This document shows, piece by piece, positions 25,911-35,788 of a stretch of 64,000 bases of DNA. The position numbers were made by a program, and so were the translations under genes. Positions within the stretch are counted from its first letter, which is position 1. Every line of letters begins with the position of its first letter. This stretch comes from UBA12202 sp002691725 (lineage in GTDB: Bacteria > Pseudomonadota > Alphaproteobacteria > Puniceispirillales > UBA1172): the NCBI GenBank assembly GCA_965660675.1, contig CBFIAU010000002.1:186001-250000 (forward strand), written 5' to 3'. A model generated the notes under the pieces. The model saw only the letters and a list, made by a program, of their open reading frames with translations. It was not told where the DNA came from and did no database searches.

Positions 25911-26431
25911 GTCAAGTCTTTCATGAAGAGTGAGATAAACTCATCAGCTAGCTGTGGCGATAATTCCACTTTATCTTTTTCCCATGGCCGGTCAGCCATT
26001 GGGATATCATCAATAGGCGCCAGCTTTTTGCCTAACCACCATGCGATAATAGGGGCTTTAGACTTAGGCTCTTGGGTGAGCATTAAGCGGCCAGTGCTGA
26101 GAGAGGCGATATGTATCCAGATTTCAGCAAGGCTTTCGATAGTATTCTCTAATTTGGTGCGGCGCGACATGATCAGCTGAAAATCTTGTCGCGGTTGCGG
26201 CAAACTCTTTCTGAATAGCGAGGAGGAATTAATCGCTGATAAAGCATCGGCATTGGGCAAATTAAGCCGGATAGAGGGGGGCAGTTCAGTCGGGTCATTG
26301 ACCAGTCCAAGATCAACCTTGAGCTTAGGCTGCTGATAAGGCGCAATCACTCTATTATGAAAATAAGCACAGGCTGTCTGGCCAATCTCGGCTGTCATGG
26401 GATCAAGGTTAAGAACATAAAATGTGATCAT
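25907..26431 (-). CDS. Hypothetical protein
   Basis: 174 aa, predicted cytoplasmic, no family recognised. Contains a hydrophobic-aromatic patch APIIAWWLGKKL and an acidic C-terminus. It forms a two-gene unit with the membrane protein at 25476 (ATGA overlap). Codon use and spacing look like a real gene. Possibly a soluble partner of the membrane protein; nothing in the neighbourhood points to a function. Confidence 0.55.
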   Translation of the reverse strand: MITFYVLNLDPMTAEIGQTACAYFHNRVIAPYQQPKLKVDLGLVNDPTELPPSIRLNLPNADALSAINSSSLFRKSLPQPRQDFQLIMSRRTKLENTIESLAEIWIHIASLSTGRLMLTQEPKSKAPIIAWWLGKKLAPIDDIPMADRPWEKDKVELSPQLADEFISLFMKDLT

Positions 26432-26530
26432 ACTATCATGCCGTATGGCCTAAATTACTTTACTTATATCATTATATTCATAACGTAACCTAGAACAAAG
26501 ATAATTATGCACGCAAGTGATCTGTCATGG

Positions 26531-26974
26531 TCATGGCTTGTTGGAAAGATCAAGCGGGGACTGCCTGGCCAGCGTATAAGCCTCAAATGGTAGCGTCGCG
26601 CAGCGAATACGGTTGCGGTAACTTAATTTGATAGGGATTAGAGGTTCCAGGGCATTATCAGGCAATTCTGTATTATTGTCGTCAGTAAACCATTCAGGGA
26701 TAATTGCGCTCATCTGATTAAGCATGGTGCTGTCATGATGATTGCAAAAATGATACATCAGCCCTGCCGCCGCCTCACAAATGGCGCAACCACGAACTTT
26801 TATGTTAATGGATTTGACGCTTTGTTGATCCATGACAAGCGCAACCGTGACCTTATCACCACAAACAGGATTTAGCATTTCTGCTTTATGCGTTGGCTGA
26901 TCCTGCGTCGTATTGCTGCGGGCTAATCGTGCCAATTCCAGTAATTGCTGTTGATAAAGACGATCTTGTGACAC
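26531..26974 (-). CDS. sufU: SufU/IscU-like iron-sulfur scaffold protein
   Basis: 147 aa NifU-N family protein. The SufU ligand set is visible: C38 and D40 (NPVCGDKV), C63 (with C66, RGCAICEAAAG) and C125 (RIRCATLPFEAY). These residues hold zinc or a nascent Fe-S cluster. Start is GTG 26974 with a strong AAGGAG upstream. No other suf or isc gene is nearby, so it stands apart from the main assembly operon. Confidence 0.82.
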   Translation of the reverse strand: MSQDRLYQQQLLELARLARSNTTQDQPTHKAEMLNPVCGDKVTVALVMDQQSVKSINIKVRGCAICEAAAGLMYHFCNHHDSTMLNQMSAIIPEWFTDDNNTELPDNALEPLIPIKLSYRNRIRCATLPFEAYTLARQSPLDLSNKP

Positions 26975-27137
26975 GTTCTGCTCTCCTTCCTTATGCCCTG
27001 CTTATACGTTGCCTTTATTTTTGATAAATTGGTAAATTTCAGTTATGCTTATCTTATGTCATCGTCATGATACTGTCATTATTGATCAGTATTATTATTC
27101 AATTAGTGATGATTAAATCGTAAAGGAAAACATAATA

Positions 27138-28550
27138 ATGACCAATACATATTTGGCCACTCGTATTCTCGCAACATTAGGACCTGCCAGTAATTCTCGT
27201 GAGATGATCAAGACTCTGGCTGAGCAGGGTGCAAGCGCCTTTCGATTAAACTTCAGCCACGGCACACAAGATGTTCACAAAGCCACGTATCAGCATATTC
27301 GTGATGTTGCAGAAGAACTTGACCACCCGATAACAATCTTGGCAGACTTGCAGGGGCCAAAGCTTCGCATCAGTACGGTCAAAGAAGGCACAGAGCTGAC
27401 CGCTGGGGATGAGTTTGTCTTTGATGATCAGGACAAGATCGGTGATCAGAACAGAGTTTATCTGCCGCATCCTGAAATTTTTGACGCTATTTTGCCTGGG
27501 CATCGGATGCTTGTTAATGATGGCAATCTCAAATTTACGGTAACCCGTGTTGAAACTGGAAAAATTATAACCAAGGTCGATGCTGGTGGACCCATAAGTG
27601 ACCGCAAAGGGGTTAATGTTCCTGATGTATCGCTAAAAATTAGCCCCTTAACTGAAAAAGACCTTGCCGATTTAGAGTTTGCTCTTGGGCTGGGTGTGGA
27701 TTGGGTGGCGTTATCTTTTGTGCAGCATGTGACCGACGTTGTCGAGGCGCGTTCCATTGTCAAAGATCGGGCGGCATTGATGGTCAAAGTGGAAAAGCCA
27801 GCAGCGTTACAAGAGCTGGATGACCTTATCAGAGCATGTGACGGTATTATGGTGGCAAGGGGTGATCTGGGCGTGGAATTACCGCCTGAAACGGTGCCCG
27901 GTATCCAGAAAGAGATTACCTATGCCTGTCGCCGCATTGGCAAGCCTGTTATTGTCGCAACGCAAATGCTGGAATCCATGATTACCCATCATACCCCAAC
28001 ACGAGCAGAAGCATCTGACGTGGCCACCGCCGTGACCAGTGGGGTTGATTGTGTCATGCTGTCGGCAGAAACTGCCGCCGGTCAGTATCCATCTGAATCC
28101 GTTGCTATGATGCGGCGGATTATTGAAACCACCGAAGCCAGAAAAGGCTATGCTAGCTCCCTTGCGCTTAATCCGGTTGATGCTCATAATACCTATCATG
28201 CGGTGGCGTCTTCAGCAACACAGCTAGCCAGCGGCATTGGGGCGGTTTGTATTGTCGGATTTTCAAAGACAGGGACAACGGGTATTCGGTTATCGCGTGA
28301 ACGCCCTGATTTACCAATCTACTTAATCACGCCAAGCCAGATCGCACGCCAGCGCCTAGGCTTTACATGGGGCATCACCAGTATATTATCCCCGCATTTT
28401 GACAGCTTTGATGATGCCTTGACAGAAATCAGCTCACTGCTGTTAACAAACACGGATTGTCAATCAGGTGATACCGTTGTTGTGGTGGCTGGAACACCTT
28501 TCGGTGTTGCTGGCTCAACGAACACTATTCGGGCGCTAACCCTGCAATAA
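27138..28550 (+). CDS. pyk: Pyruvate kinase
   Basis: 470 aa, full length; converts phosphoenolpyruvate and ADP to pyruvate and ATP. Motifs: FRLNFSHG at the N-terminus, MVKVEKPAALQELDDLI with the catalytic Lys, MVARGDLGVELP (metal and phosphate site) and ATQMLESM. AAAGGAAAA precedes ATG 27138. The GNAT gene follows by 17 bp and is probably co-transcribed. Confidence 0.96.
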   Translation: MTNTYLATRILATLGPASNSREMIKTLAEQGASAFRLNFSHGTQDVHKATYQHIRDVAEELDHPITILADLQGPKLRISTVKEGTELTAGDEFVFDDQDKIGDQNRVYLPHPEIFDAILPGHRMLVNDGNLKFTVTRVETGKIITKVDAGGPISDRKGVNVPDVSLKISPLTEKDLADLEFALGLGVDWVALSFVQHVTDVVEARSIVKDRAALMVKVEKPAALQELDDLIRACDGIMVARGDLGVELPPETVPGIQKEITYACRRIGKPVIVATQMLESMITHHTPTRAEASDVATAVTSGVDCVMLSAETAAGQYPSESVAMMRRIIETTEARKGYASSLALNPVDAHNTYHAVASSATQLASGIGAVCIVGFSKTGTTGIRLSRERPDLPIYLITPSQIARQRLGFTWGITSILSPHFDSFDDALTEISSLLLTNTDCQSGDTVVVVAGTPFGVAGSTNTIRALTLQ

Positions 28551-28567
28551 TAAAGTAAGGGTTAAGA

Positions 28568-29320
28568 ATGACGATTTTATTTTACTCGCAAGACCCGGAT
28601 GGAAACCGCATCGGCATCCCCGTATCAGGCCAGACGCCGCCATATCCTGATGGTGGGCAACTTGATGGCAATTGGTGCTATCTGGAAAAACTGTCCCATG
28701 ATCATGCGGCTGCCTTGACGGAGGTTCTCGGCGGCCATCATGATAATTGGGTCTGGCTGCCTTATGGGCCGATTGATGATGTTAAGGCGATGCGGGATTG
28801 GATCAAACAATTTGCTAGTGCTGCTGATCCGCTATTCTATGTCGTAAGGCGCAAATCTGACGGGCTTATCATGGGTGTTTTATCCTTTTTAAGGATTGAT
28901 CCTGCCAATCGCTCGATTGAGGTTGGCCATATCAATTTTGCCCCTATTATGCAGCGTACGCCAATGGCAACAGAGGCCGTTTTCCTGACGATCAGATGGG
29001 CATTTACGCATGGATATAGGCGGTTCGAGTGGAAATGTAATATCCTCAACCAGAAATCCTGTCGGGCGGCGGAACGCTTTGGGCTATCTTTTGAAGGCGT
29101 CTTTAGGCAAGCGGGATTACCCAAAAACCATAATCGTGATACGGGTTGGTTTGCCGCGATTGATAGCGAATGGCCGCACCTGAAAGCAAATTATGAGGCA
29201 TGGCTACATCCTGATAATTTTGATGCGGAAGGCAAGCAAAAGCAATCGCTCTATGATCTCAATGCAAAGGTGTTGGTGCGCCGCATGGCTGAGGCTGGAT
29301 ACCAATTTGAGCAGAAATAA
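28568..29320 (+). CDS. GNAT-family N-acetyltransferase (RimJ/RimL-like)
   Basis: 250 aa, longer than the GNAT core because of about 60 extra N-terminal and 40 C-terminal residues. Core features: YVVRRKSDGLIMGVLSFLRID, EVGHINFAP and the late WKCNILNQKSCRAAERFGLSFEGVFR, typical of RimJ/RimL-type acetyltransferases acting on protein N-termini or small amines. TAAGGGTTAAG gives a ribosome site. Substrate unknown. Confidence 0.85.
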   Translation: MTILFYSQDPDGNRIGIPVSGQTPPYPDGGQLDGNWCYLEKLSHDHAAALTEVLGGHHDNWVWLPYGPIDDVKAMRDWIKQFASAADPLFYVVRRKSDGLIMGVLSFLRIDPANRSIEVGHINFAPIMQRTPMATEAVFLTIRWAFTHGYRRFEWKCNILNQKSCRAAERFGLSFEGVFRQAGLPKNHNRDTGWFAAIDSEWPHLKANYEAWLHPDNFDAEGKQKQSLYDLNAKVLVRRMAEAGYQFEQK

Positions 29321-29321
29321 A

Positions 29322-29351
29322 AACAGACCAGAACGCATGATCCGGTCTGTT
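29322..29351 (+). terminator. Hairpin after the pyk-GNAT operon
   Basis: AACAGACC (29322-29329) pairs perfectly with GGTCTGTT (29344-29351) across a 14-nt loop, starting 2 bp after the GNAT stop. There is no T-run, so it may be a weak or factor-assisted terminator or a 3'-end stabiliser. Confidence 0.45.
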
Positions 29352-29417
29352 GCCAATGGTATTCTATACCTGCTGAATAGATTTGCGCTTAACGCATTTA
29401 TTCAGCCTTACCCAGCC

Positions 29418-29924
29418 TTACTCAGCCAGGCGGGCGCTAATGATTTGATCAGGTTCTGCGGGCGGCTCACCCGGGTTAATTGCTTCAACAACGTCCATGC
29501 CTTCCTCAACCTGTCCCCAGACCGTATATTGTCCGGTGAGATGGCCGCATCCGTCAAAACAGATGAAAAACTGACTGTCGGCGCTGTTTGGGTCCATGGT
29601 GCGCGCCATCCCTACGGTGCCTGCCTTGTACTGATATTCAGAAAACTCAGCATCAAGCTTTTGCCCCGAACCGCCCATGCCAGTGCCGGTTGGATCGCCT
29701 GTCTGTGCCATAAATCCAGGAATGACACGGTGGAAAATGATACCATCATAATAGCCTTCTTGCGCCAATTCCTTGATGCGATCGACATGATTAGGGGCAA
29801 GCGTGGTTAACAGGGAAATGCGAATTTCCCCTTTGCTTGTTTCAAGAATGAGGGTTTCGGCTTGTGCTGATGCTGACATGATAAAACTAAATACTCCGGC
29901 AAAAATGAATAGGGCAAAACGCAT
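29418..29924 (-). CDS. Peptidyl-prolyl cis-trans isomerase, cyclophilin type, exported
   Basis: 168 aa. A signal peptide (residues 1 to about 22, cleavage after AQA) is followed by a compact cyclophilin domain: FHRVIPGFMAQTGDPTGTG (active-site Arg and Phe) and DSQFFICF. It assists proline isomerisation in the periplasm. The stop codon region contains 10-bp tandem repeats (CAGCCTTAC units, 29402-29430). Monocistronic on the minus strand. Confidence 0.92.
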   Translation of the reverse strand: MRFALFIFAGVFSFIMSASAQAETLILETSKGEIRISLLTTLAPNHVDRIKELAQEGYYDGIIFHRVIPGFMAQTGDPTGTGMGGSGQKLDAEFSEYQYKAGTVGMARTMDPNSADSQFFICFDGCGHLTGQYTVWGQVEEGMDVVEAINPGEPPAEPDQIISARLAE

Positions 29925-30027
29925 GATCTCTTGCTTTCATTAAACATAAAAAATGATCCATGAACTTGACCTAAAGCCTTGCTCGCGTCAAGCATCATCA
30001 GCCATTAAAAAAAAATTGTGTTTTGCG

Positions 30028-30078
30028 TATGAAAATTCTTGTTATTTTTTCATTTTAGTGAAAATAATAATTTTCATA
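30028..30078. promoter_or_regulatory. Cluster of TGAAAAT inverted repeats upstream of the cupin-HTH regulator
   Basis: TATGAAAATT (30028-30037) and AATTTTCATA (30069-30078) are perfect inverted arms, and between them a second smaller pair TTTTCA ... TGAAAA (about 30046-30063) repeats the same TGAAAA word. The cluster ends 22 bp before ATG 30101. Position and symmetry suit an autoregulatory operator, by inference only. Confidence 0.45.
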
Positions 30079-30100
30079 TTGATTTAGCGGTAACATCGCC

Positions 30101-30730
30101 ATGCTAGATAAGACAAGCACATCCAAACAAACAGCATCTTCACATACACATCGTGACAGGGATCAGCCGTTTATGCTGCGGTCTTCTGGCCAGATAGGGC
30201 ATGATATCCGCGCCCTCAGGCAGAGCCGTGGCTGGACATTAATTGAACTAGCAGAAGAATTAGACCGCTCTATAGGCTGGCTAAGTCAGGTTGAGCGGGG
30301 GACGTCAGAGCCATCCTTATCTGATCTGCGTAAAGTGGCAAAACTGTTCAATTTCCCATTGAGCTTTTTCTTTTCCAATTCACCTGAAAATGAAGAAAGT
30401 GATCATATTGTCAGATCGCAATCACGGCGCATCATGCATGATGATTTGACGGGTTTGCGTGAAGAATTGCTGTCGCCTGATTTGGGTGGACGGTTTGAGA
30501 TGGTGCGGTCTGTGTTTGGCCCTGGCACCATGATCGAAGCACCAATGACACGGCCTACCGAAGAAGCAGGATATATCATTTCAGGGCAATTGACATTGAC
30601 GCTTGATCATCAAGTCTATGAATTAAATGCAGGAGATAGCTTTCGTTTTGCTGGCGAGACATTCCATTGGCAAAACAAAGGCAGTGAAGACGCAGTGGTC
30701 ATATGGGTCATTGCACCACCAATCTATTAA
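30101..30730 (+). CDS. XRE-family regulator with C-terminal cupin domain
   Basis: 209 aa. Helix-turn-helix domain about residues 29-85 (LRQSRGWTLIELAEELDRSIGWLSQVERGTSEPSL) and cupin_2 domain about 125-205 (EEAGYIISGQLTLTLDHQVYELNAGDSFRF). This architecture is common in regulators of amine and amino-acid catabolism such as PuuR. It precedes the dimethylglycine-dehydrogenase-like genes by 46 bp on the same strand and is the best candidate for their regulator. The ligand may be a methylated amine; this is inference. Confidence 0.88.
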   Translation: MLDKTSTSKQTASSHTHRDRDQPFMLRSSGQIGHDIRALRQSRGWTLIELAEELDRSIGWLSQVERGTSEPSLSDLRKVAKLFNFPLSFFFSNSPENEESDHIVRSQSRRIMHDDLTGLREELLSPDLGGRFEMVRSVFGPGTMIEAPMTRPTEEAGYIISGQLTLTLDHQVYELNAGDSFRFAGETFHWQNKGSEDAVVIWVIAPPIY

Positions 30731-30776
30731 CTGAGTAGCAACAAAAATATTATCAAAAATTTCGGAGAGAAATCAG

Positions 30777-33269
30777 ATGACAGATACAACACAGCAACAG
30801 GACGGACAGAAAGCAACAGGAACGCTACCAGCATCGGCACGAGTGGTTGTCATAGGCGGCGGCTCTGTTGGTTGCTCGGTTCTCTATCACTTGGCCAAAA
30901 TGGGTTGGACAGATTGTTTGTTATTAGAAAAGAATGAATTAACATCGGGGTCAACATGGCACGCGGCTGGCAACTGCCCTAACTTTGTCGGGTCATGGAC
31001 AATGATGAAAATGCAGTCCTATTCAACCGAGCTGTATCGGCGTCTAGGGGAGGAAGTCGACTATCCCATGAATTATCATGTGACCGGGGCAATTCGCCTG
31101 GCGCATAGCAAAGAGCGCATGGATGAGTTCCGTCATGTTCAGGCCATGGGTCGCCAAATGGGTGTTGATTTTGAAATGATGTCAAATGCGGATATGCAAA
31201 ATATCTATCCGTTTCTGGAAACCCATGATCTAGAGGGCGGCCAATGGGATCCGCTGGATGGTGATATTGATCCGGCGCAATTAACGCAAGCGCTAGCTAA
31301 AGGTGCGCGTGATCTAGGGGCGCAAATTATCCGCTTTTGTCCTGTCACTGGGGTCACCAGAAAAGGCGATGAGTGGGAGATTGAAACCCCCATTGGTTCG
31401 GTGCGAGCAGAATATGTCGTCAATGCCGCTGGCTATCGGGCGGATGAGATTGGTAAAATGTTTGGCCGTGATGTTCCGTGCGTATCACTGGCGCATCAGT
31501 ATCTGGTGACAGAAGGCATCAGCGAGCTGTCAGGTCGTGAGGAGAAGTTGCCGCTGTTGCGTGATCCAGATAGCTCCTATTATCTGCGCCAGGAAAAAGA
31601 TGGATTGCTGCTTGGCCCTTATGAGAAAAACTGCCGCGCGCATTGGGTCAACAGTGATGATCCACGGCCATCTGATTTTTCATTTCAGCTCTGGAATGAT
31701 GATCTGGAAAGACTGGAATGGTATATTGATGATGCCTGTAAGCGTGTTCCTATTCTTGGCACGGCTGGTATCACGCGGGTGGTTAACGGCCCGATCCCTT
31801 ATGCGCCTGATGGCTTGCCATTGGTTGGCCCGATGCCGGGCGTTCCGAATGCTTTTGAATGTTGTGTGTTCACATTTGGTATTGTTCAGGCTGGTGGGGC
31901 GGGTAAGCTCATGGCTGAGATTATCATAGAAGGTGAGCCGGAAACGGATTCATGGGCGGTTGATCCCAGACGATTTACCGATCATGTTGACCGCGCATAT
32001 AGCATTGCCAAGGCTATTGAAACCTACTCGCACGAATATGCAACGCATTATCCGCAAATCCAATGGCCTGCTGGTCGGCCGGCAAAAATGTCACCGCTTT
32101 ATCACAAACTTAAAGATATGGGTGCGGAGTTTGGCGCATATGGCGGCTGGGAGAGAGCCGATTGGTTCCCCCAAGATGGCGATATGAGAGAGCCAGCACA
32201 GAGCTTTAATCGTCAGCATTGGCATCAAACCGTGGGCGCGGAATGTCGCCATGTTGCTGATCATGCTGGGCTTATTGATCTGACTGGATTTACCCGATTT
32301 GAAGTTAAGGGCAAAGGCGCACGGGCATGGCTGGATAACATGGTTACGGGCCGTCTGCCGAAAGCTGGACGGATTGGACTTATCTATTTTTCTAGCCCGA
32401 AAGGCAAAACCTTAACTGAAATGACAGCCACCTGTTTTGATGATGACCATTTTTGGTTGATCACTGGTGCGGGGGCGTTCTGGCATGATCGCGACTGGCT
32501 CAATGCCCATTGTCCAGATGATGGCTCAGTCACTATCACTGATTTGACACGCGATATGGGCAGCTTGCTGATCACTGGGCCTAAATCATCAGCTATCATG
32601 GAGGCCGTCACCGGCACGAGCATGGCGCAGGATGATTTCAAATGGCTGACGCATCGTGAAGGCAAAGTTGCTGGTGCTAATGTTCGGCTGATCCGCGTAT
32701 CTTTCGCTGGCGAAGCAGGATGGGAGCTGCATGTTCCCATGTCAGACATGGAAGCGGTTTATGATGAGCTAATGGCGACAGGGGCGGCGCATCAGATCAA
32801 GCCTTTTGGAATGCTGGCACTTGATTCCATGCGTCTGGAAAAAGGCTATCGGTCATGGAAAGCTGATCTGACATCTGATTATACCATGCTGGAAAGCGGG
32901 TTAGGACGGTGGGTCAAAACCGATAAAGACAACTTTATTGGCCGAACTGCTCTGCTGACCGAAGAACAGCGTGGGGCAAGCCGCAGATTTGTTGCTATGG
33001 TGGTTAATGATCCGGCGGATGGTGAGCCATTTGGTGAGGCGATATATCTGTCCTCTATCCGCTCACAAGATAAGGATGTTGGGCTTGTAGTATCGGCTGG
33101 CTATGGCCACCGTGTCGGAAAATCCATTGCTTATGGCATTGTCGATGAGACGGCATTTAGCAATGGCAATCCGCATCTTGAGGTAGAGATTTTAGGCCGT
33201 ATGCGGCAAGCGCATATTGTTGATAATGCCGTTCTCTATGATCCTGACAATTCCCGTTTGCGCGCCTAG
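30777..33269 (+). CDS. Dimethylglycine dehydrogenase-like FAD oxidoreductase with GcvT domain (1)
   Basis: 830 aa. N-terminal DAO-type FAD domain (VVVIGGGSVGCSVLYHLA, residues about 22-41) with the STWHAAG motif whose histidine (H62) carries covalent FAD in dimethylglycine and sarcosine dehydrogenases. The middle FAO_M-like segment is followed by a C-terminal folate-binding GcvT domain (about 480-830; FAGEAGWELHVPMSDMEAVYDEL). It should oxidatively demethylate an N-methyl amino acid and pass formaldehyde to tetrahydrofolate. GGAGAG precedes ATG 30777. First of three structural genes; its paralog follows by 15 bp. Confidence 0.88.
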   Translation: MTDTTQQQDGQKATGTLPASARVVVIGGGSVGCSVLYHLAKMGWTDCLLLEKNELTSGSTWHAAGNCPNFVGSWTMMKMQSYSTELYRRLGEEVDYPMNYHVTGAIRLAHSKERMDEFRHVQAMGRQMGVDFEMMSNADMQNIYPFLETHDLEGGQWDPLDGDIDPAQLTQALAKGARDLGAQIIRFCPVTGVTRKGDEWEIETPIGSVRAEYVVNAAGYRADEIGKMFGRDVPCVSLAHQYLVTEGISELSGREEKLPLLRDPDSSYYLRQEKDGLLLGPYEKNCRAHWVNSDDPRPSDFSFQLWNDDLERLEWYIDDACKRVPILGTAGITRVVNGPIPYAPDGLPLVGPMPGVPNAFECCVFTFGIVQAGGAGKLMAEIIIEGEPETDSWAVDPRRFTDHVDRAYSIAKAIETYSHEYATHYPQIQWPAGRPAKMSPLYHKLKDMGAEFGAYGGWERADWFPQDGDMREPAQSFNRQHWHQTVGAECRHVADHAGLIDLTGFTRFEVKGKGARAWLDNMVTGRLPKAGRIGLIYFSSPKGKTLTEMTATCFDDDHFWLITGAGAFWHDRDWLNAHCPDDGSVTITDLTRDMGSLLITGPKSSAIMEAVTGTSMAQDDFKWLTHREGKVAGANVRLIRVSFAGEAGWELHVPMSDMEAVYDELMATGAAHQIKPFGMLALDSMRLEKGYRSWKADLTSDYTMLESGLGRWVKTDKDNFIGRTALLTEEQRGASRRFVAMVVNDPADGEPFGEAIYLSSIRSQDKDVGLVVSAGYGHRVGKSIAYGIVDETAFSNGNPHLEVEILGRMRQAHIVDNAVLYDPDNSRLRA

Positions 33270-33284
33270 GAGGGGAAACACATT

Positions 33285-35762
33285 ATGGCTATTTCACTTC
33301 CAACACATGCAAAAGCGGTCATTATTGGTGGCGGTGTCATTGGGACATCTGTTGCCTATCACCTGACAAAGCTTGGCTGGACAGACGTTGTTCTGCTTGA
33401 ACGGCGACAATTAACATGCGGCACAACTTGGCACGCAGCAGGGCTAATCGCGCAATTACGTGCGACTCAGAATATGACGCGATTAGCAAAATACTCACAA
33501 GAGCTTTATTACAGTCTGGAAGAAGAAACAGGGGTGGCGACTGGCTTCAAGCGCAATGGGTCTATCACGGTTGCGCTGACCGATGAACGCATGGAAGAAT
33601 TGCGCCGCTCTGCTGCTATGGCACGGGCGTTCGGGGTTGAGATTAATGAGATCACGACATCGGAGATACTAAACCTCTATCCTGGATTAAAAGTTGATGA
33701 TGCCGTTGGTGGTGTGCATTTGCCAAAAGACGGTCAGGGTGATCCTGTTAACATCACGCAAGCCCTGGCTAAGGGCGCGCGCAATGGCGGGGCAAAGATT
33801 ATTGAAGGCGTTAAAGTCACCAATGTCCTGACAGATCATGGTGTTGCTGTTGGCGTTGAAACTGATCATGGCACCATTCAAGCCGAATATGTGGTGAATT
33901 GCGGCGGCATGTGGGCGCGTGAAATTGGCGCTATGGCTGGCGTATCCGTGCCATTACATGCCTGCGAGCATTTTTATATTGTCACTGAAGGCGTTGATGG
34001 ATTGCAGTCTAATTTGCCTGTTCTGCGGGTGCCTGATGAATGTGCTTATTATAAGGAAGATGCTGGAAAAATTATGCTTGGGGCATTTGAGCCTAACTCA
34101 AAGCCATGGGGGATGGATGGTATCCCTGAGGATTTTGAGTTTGACTCTCTGCCTGAAGATATTGATCACTTTGAACCTATTCTGGAAAAGGCGATTAATC
34201 GTCTACCTATTCTTGCCGAAGCCGGGATACAAACCTTTTTCAATGGCCCGGAAAGCTTCACCTCTGATAATCGCTATCTGATGGGGGAGGCGCCAGAGGT
34301 TAAAAACTTCTTTGTTGCTGCGGGCTTTAACTCGGTTGGTATCCAGTCGGCTGGCGGGGCTGGCATGGCGTTAGCGCAATGGATGGATAAAGGCAATGCG
34401 CCCATGGATTTATGGGATGTTGATATTCGCCGCATGATGCCGTTTCAAGTCAATCGGTCATATCTGCGTGAACGGGTAAGCGAAACACTAGGCTTGCTTT
34501 ATGCTGATCATTTCCCCTATCGGCAGGTTGAAACAAGCCGTTTGGTGAAACGCTCACCTATTCATCACAGGCTGGAAGACCAAGGTGCTTGCTTTGGTGA
34601 AGTCGGCGGCTGGGAAAGAGCCAACTGGTTCTTGCCAGCCCCTGCGGCAGCGAAAGGGCTGAAGCCTGAATATCAGTATTCATGGAAACGCCAAAACTGG
34701 TTTGACTATAATGCAGCAGAGCATAAAGCTGTCCGTAATCATGTTGGGATGTTTGATATGTCCAGCTTTGGCAAGATTATGGTCATGGGGAAAGACGCCG
34801 AAGCCGTGTTACAGAAAGTCGCTTGTAATAATGTTGCTGTCGAAACTGGCAAGATTGTTTACACGCAATTCTTAAACTCAGATGGCGGTATCGAGGCTGA
34901 TGTCACTATCACAAGGCTGAATGCTGATCGGTTTATTGTGATCACGCCGGCGGCTACTATTCAGCGTGATCTGAACTGGATCAATCGCCATATTCCTGAT
35001 GACGCGCATTGCTCGGTTCTGGATGTCACCGCAATGGAATCCGTTCTGGTTGTTATGGGCCCCGAAGCCAGAGATTTTCTTCAGCCATTAATCCCGCAAT
35101 CACTGACCAATGATGCATTTCCATTTGGGTCGATGCAAGAGATTGAGATTGGTCATGCTTTGGCACGCGCGCACAGGGTATCCTACGTTGGTGAGCTAGG
35201 CTGGGAGCTTTATGTATCAAGCGATATGGCGGTGCATGTTTACGATACTCTGATGACAAGAAGCCAGGATCATCCGCTAACCTTATGCGGATTGCATACG
35301 CTGGATTCGTGCCGTATTGAAAAGGCATTTCGTCATTTTGGCCATGATATGTCTAGTGAAGATCATATTCTTGATGCTGGATTGGGCTTTGCCGCCCGCA
35401 TTAATAAGCAATCAGGTCGGTTCGGTAATTTTATAGGCCGTGATGCTGTTATCCAGCGCAAAGAAGACGGCGTTAAGTCACGCATGATGCAATTCCGGCT
35501 CAATGATACAGACCCTTTACTTTATCATAATGAGCCAATTATCCGCGATGGTCAGATTGTAGGGTATCTGACCAGCGGCAATTATGGACATCATCTTGGA
35601 GGTGCGATTGGCATGGGGTATGTGCCATGCCGTGATGCCAATGATGATGCCGCCGCTATGCTTGCCTCTGAATATACAATTAATGTCGCAGGTATAGATA
35701 TTTCAGCAACCGCAAGCCTAAAGCCGATGTATGACCCAGATGCATCTCGGATGAAAGCGTAA
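33285..35762 (+). CDS. Dimethylglycine dehydrogenase-like FAD oxidoreductase with GcvT domain (2)
   Basis: 825 aa, same architecture as its upstream neighbour: VIIGGGVIGTSVAYHLTKLG, TTWHAAG (H50, likely covalent FAD site) and C-terminal GcvT domain (SYVGELGWELYVSSDMAVHVYDTL). AGGAGGGG gives a strong ribosome site. The two paralogs are clearly diverged, so they probably act on different substrates, for example dimethylglycine and sarcosine, or have different folate dependence. Confidence 0.88.
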   Translation: MAISLPTHAKAVIIGGGVIGTSVAYHLTKLGWTDVVLLERRQLTCGTTWHAAGLIAQLRATQNMTRLAKYSQELYYSLEEETGVATGFKRNGSITVALTDERMEELRRSAAMARAFGVEINEITTSEILNLYPGLKVDDAVGGVHLPKDGQGDPVNITQALAKGARNGGAKIIEGVKVTNVLTDHGVAVGVETDHGTIQAEYVVNCGGMWAREIGAMAGVSVPLHACEHFYIVTEGVDGLQSNLPVLRVPDECAYYKEDAGKIMLGAFEPNSKPWGMDGIPEDFEFDSLPEDIDHFEPILEKAINRLPILAEAGIQTFFNGPESFTSDNRYLMGEAPEVKNFFVAAGFNSVGIQSAGGAGMALAQWMDKGNAPMDLWDVDIRRMMPFQVNRSYLRERVSETLGLLYADHFPYRQVETSRLVKRSPIHHRLEDQGACFGEVGGWERANWFLPAPAAAKGLKPEYQYSWKRQNWFDYNAAEHKAVRNHVGMFDMSSFGKIMVMGKDAEAVLQKVACNNVAVETGKIVYTQFLNSDGGIEADVTITRLNADRFIVITPAATIQRDLNWINRHIPDDAHCSVLDVTAMESVLVVMGPEARDFLQPLIPQSLTNDAFPFGSMQEIEIGHALARAHRVSYVGELGWELYVSSDMAVHVYDTLMTRSQDHPLTLCGLHTLDSCRIEKAFRHFGHDMSSEDHILDAGLGFAARINKQSGRFGNFIGRDAVIQRKEDGVKSRMMQFRLNDTDPLLYHNEPIIRDGQIVGYLTSGNYGHHLGGAIGMGYVPCRDANDDAAAMLASEYTINVAGIDISATASLKPMYDPDASRMKA

Positions 35763-35788
35763 ACACTTCTTAAAGAGGAGGTACAGTC

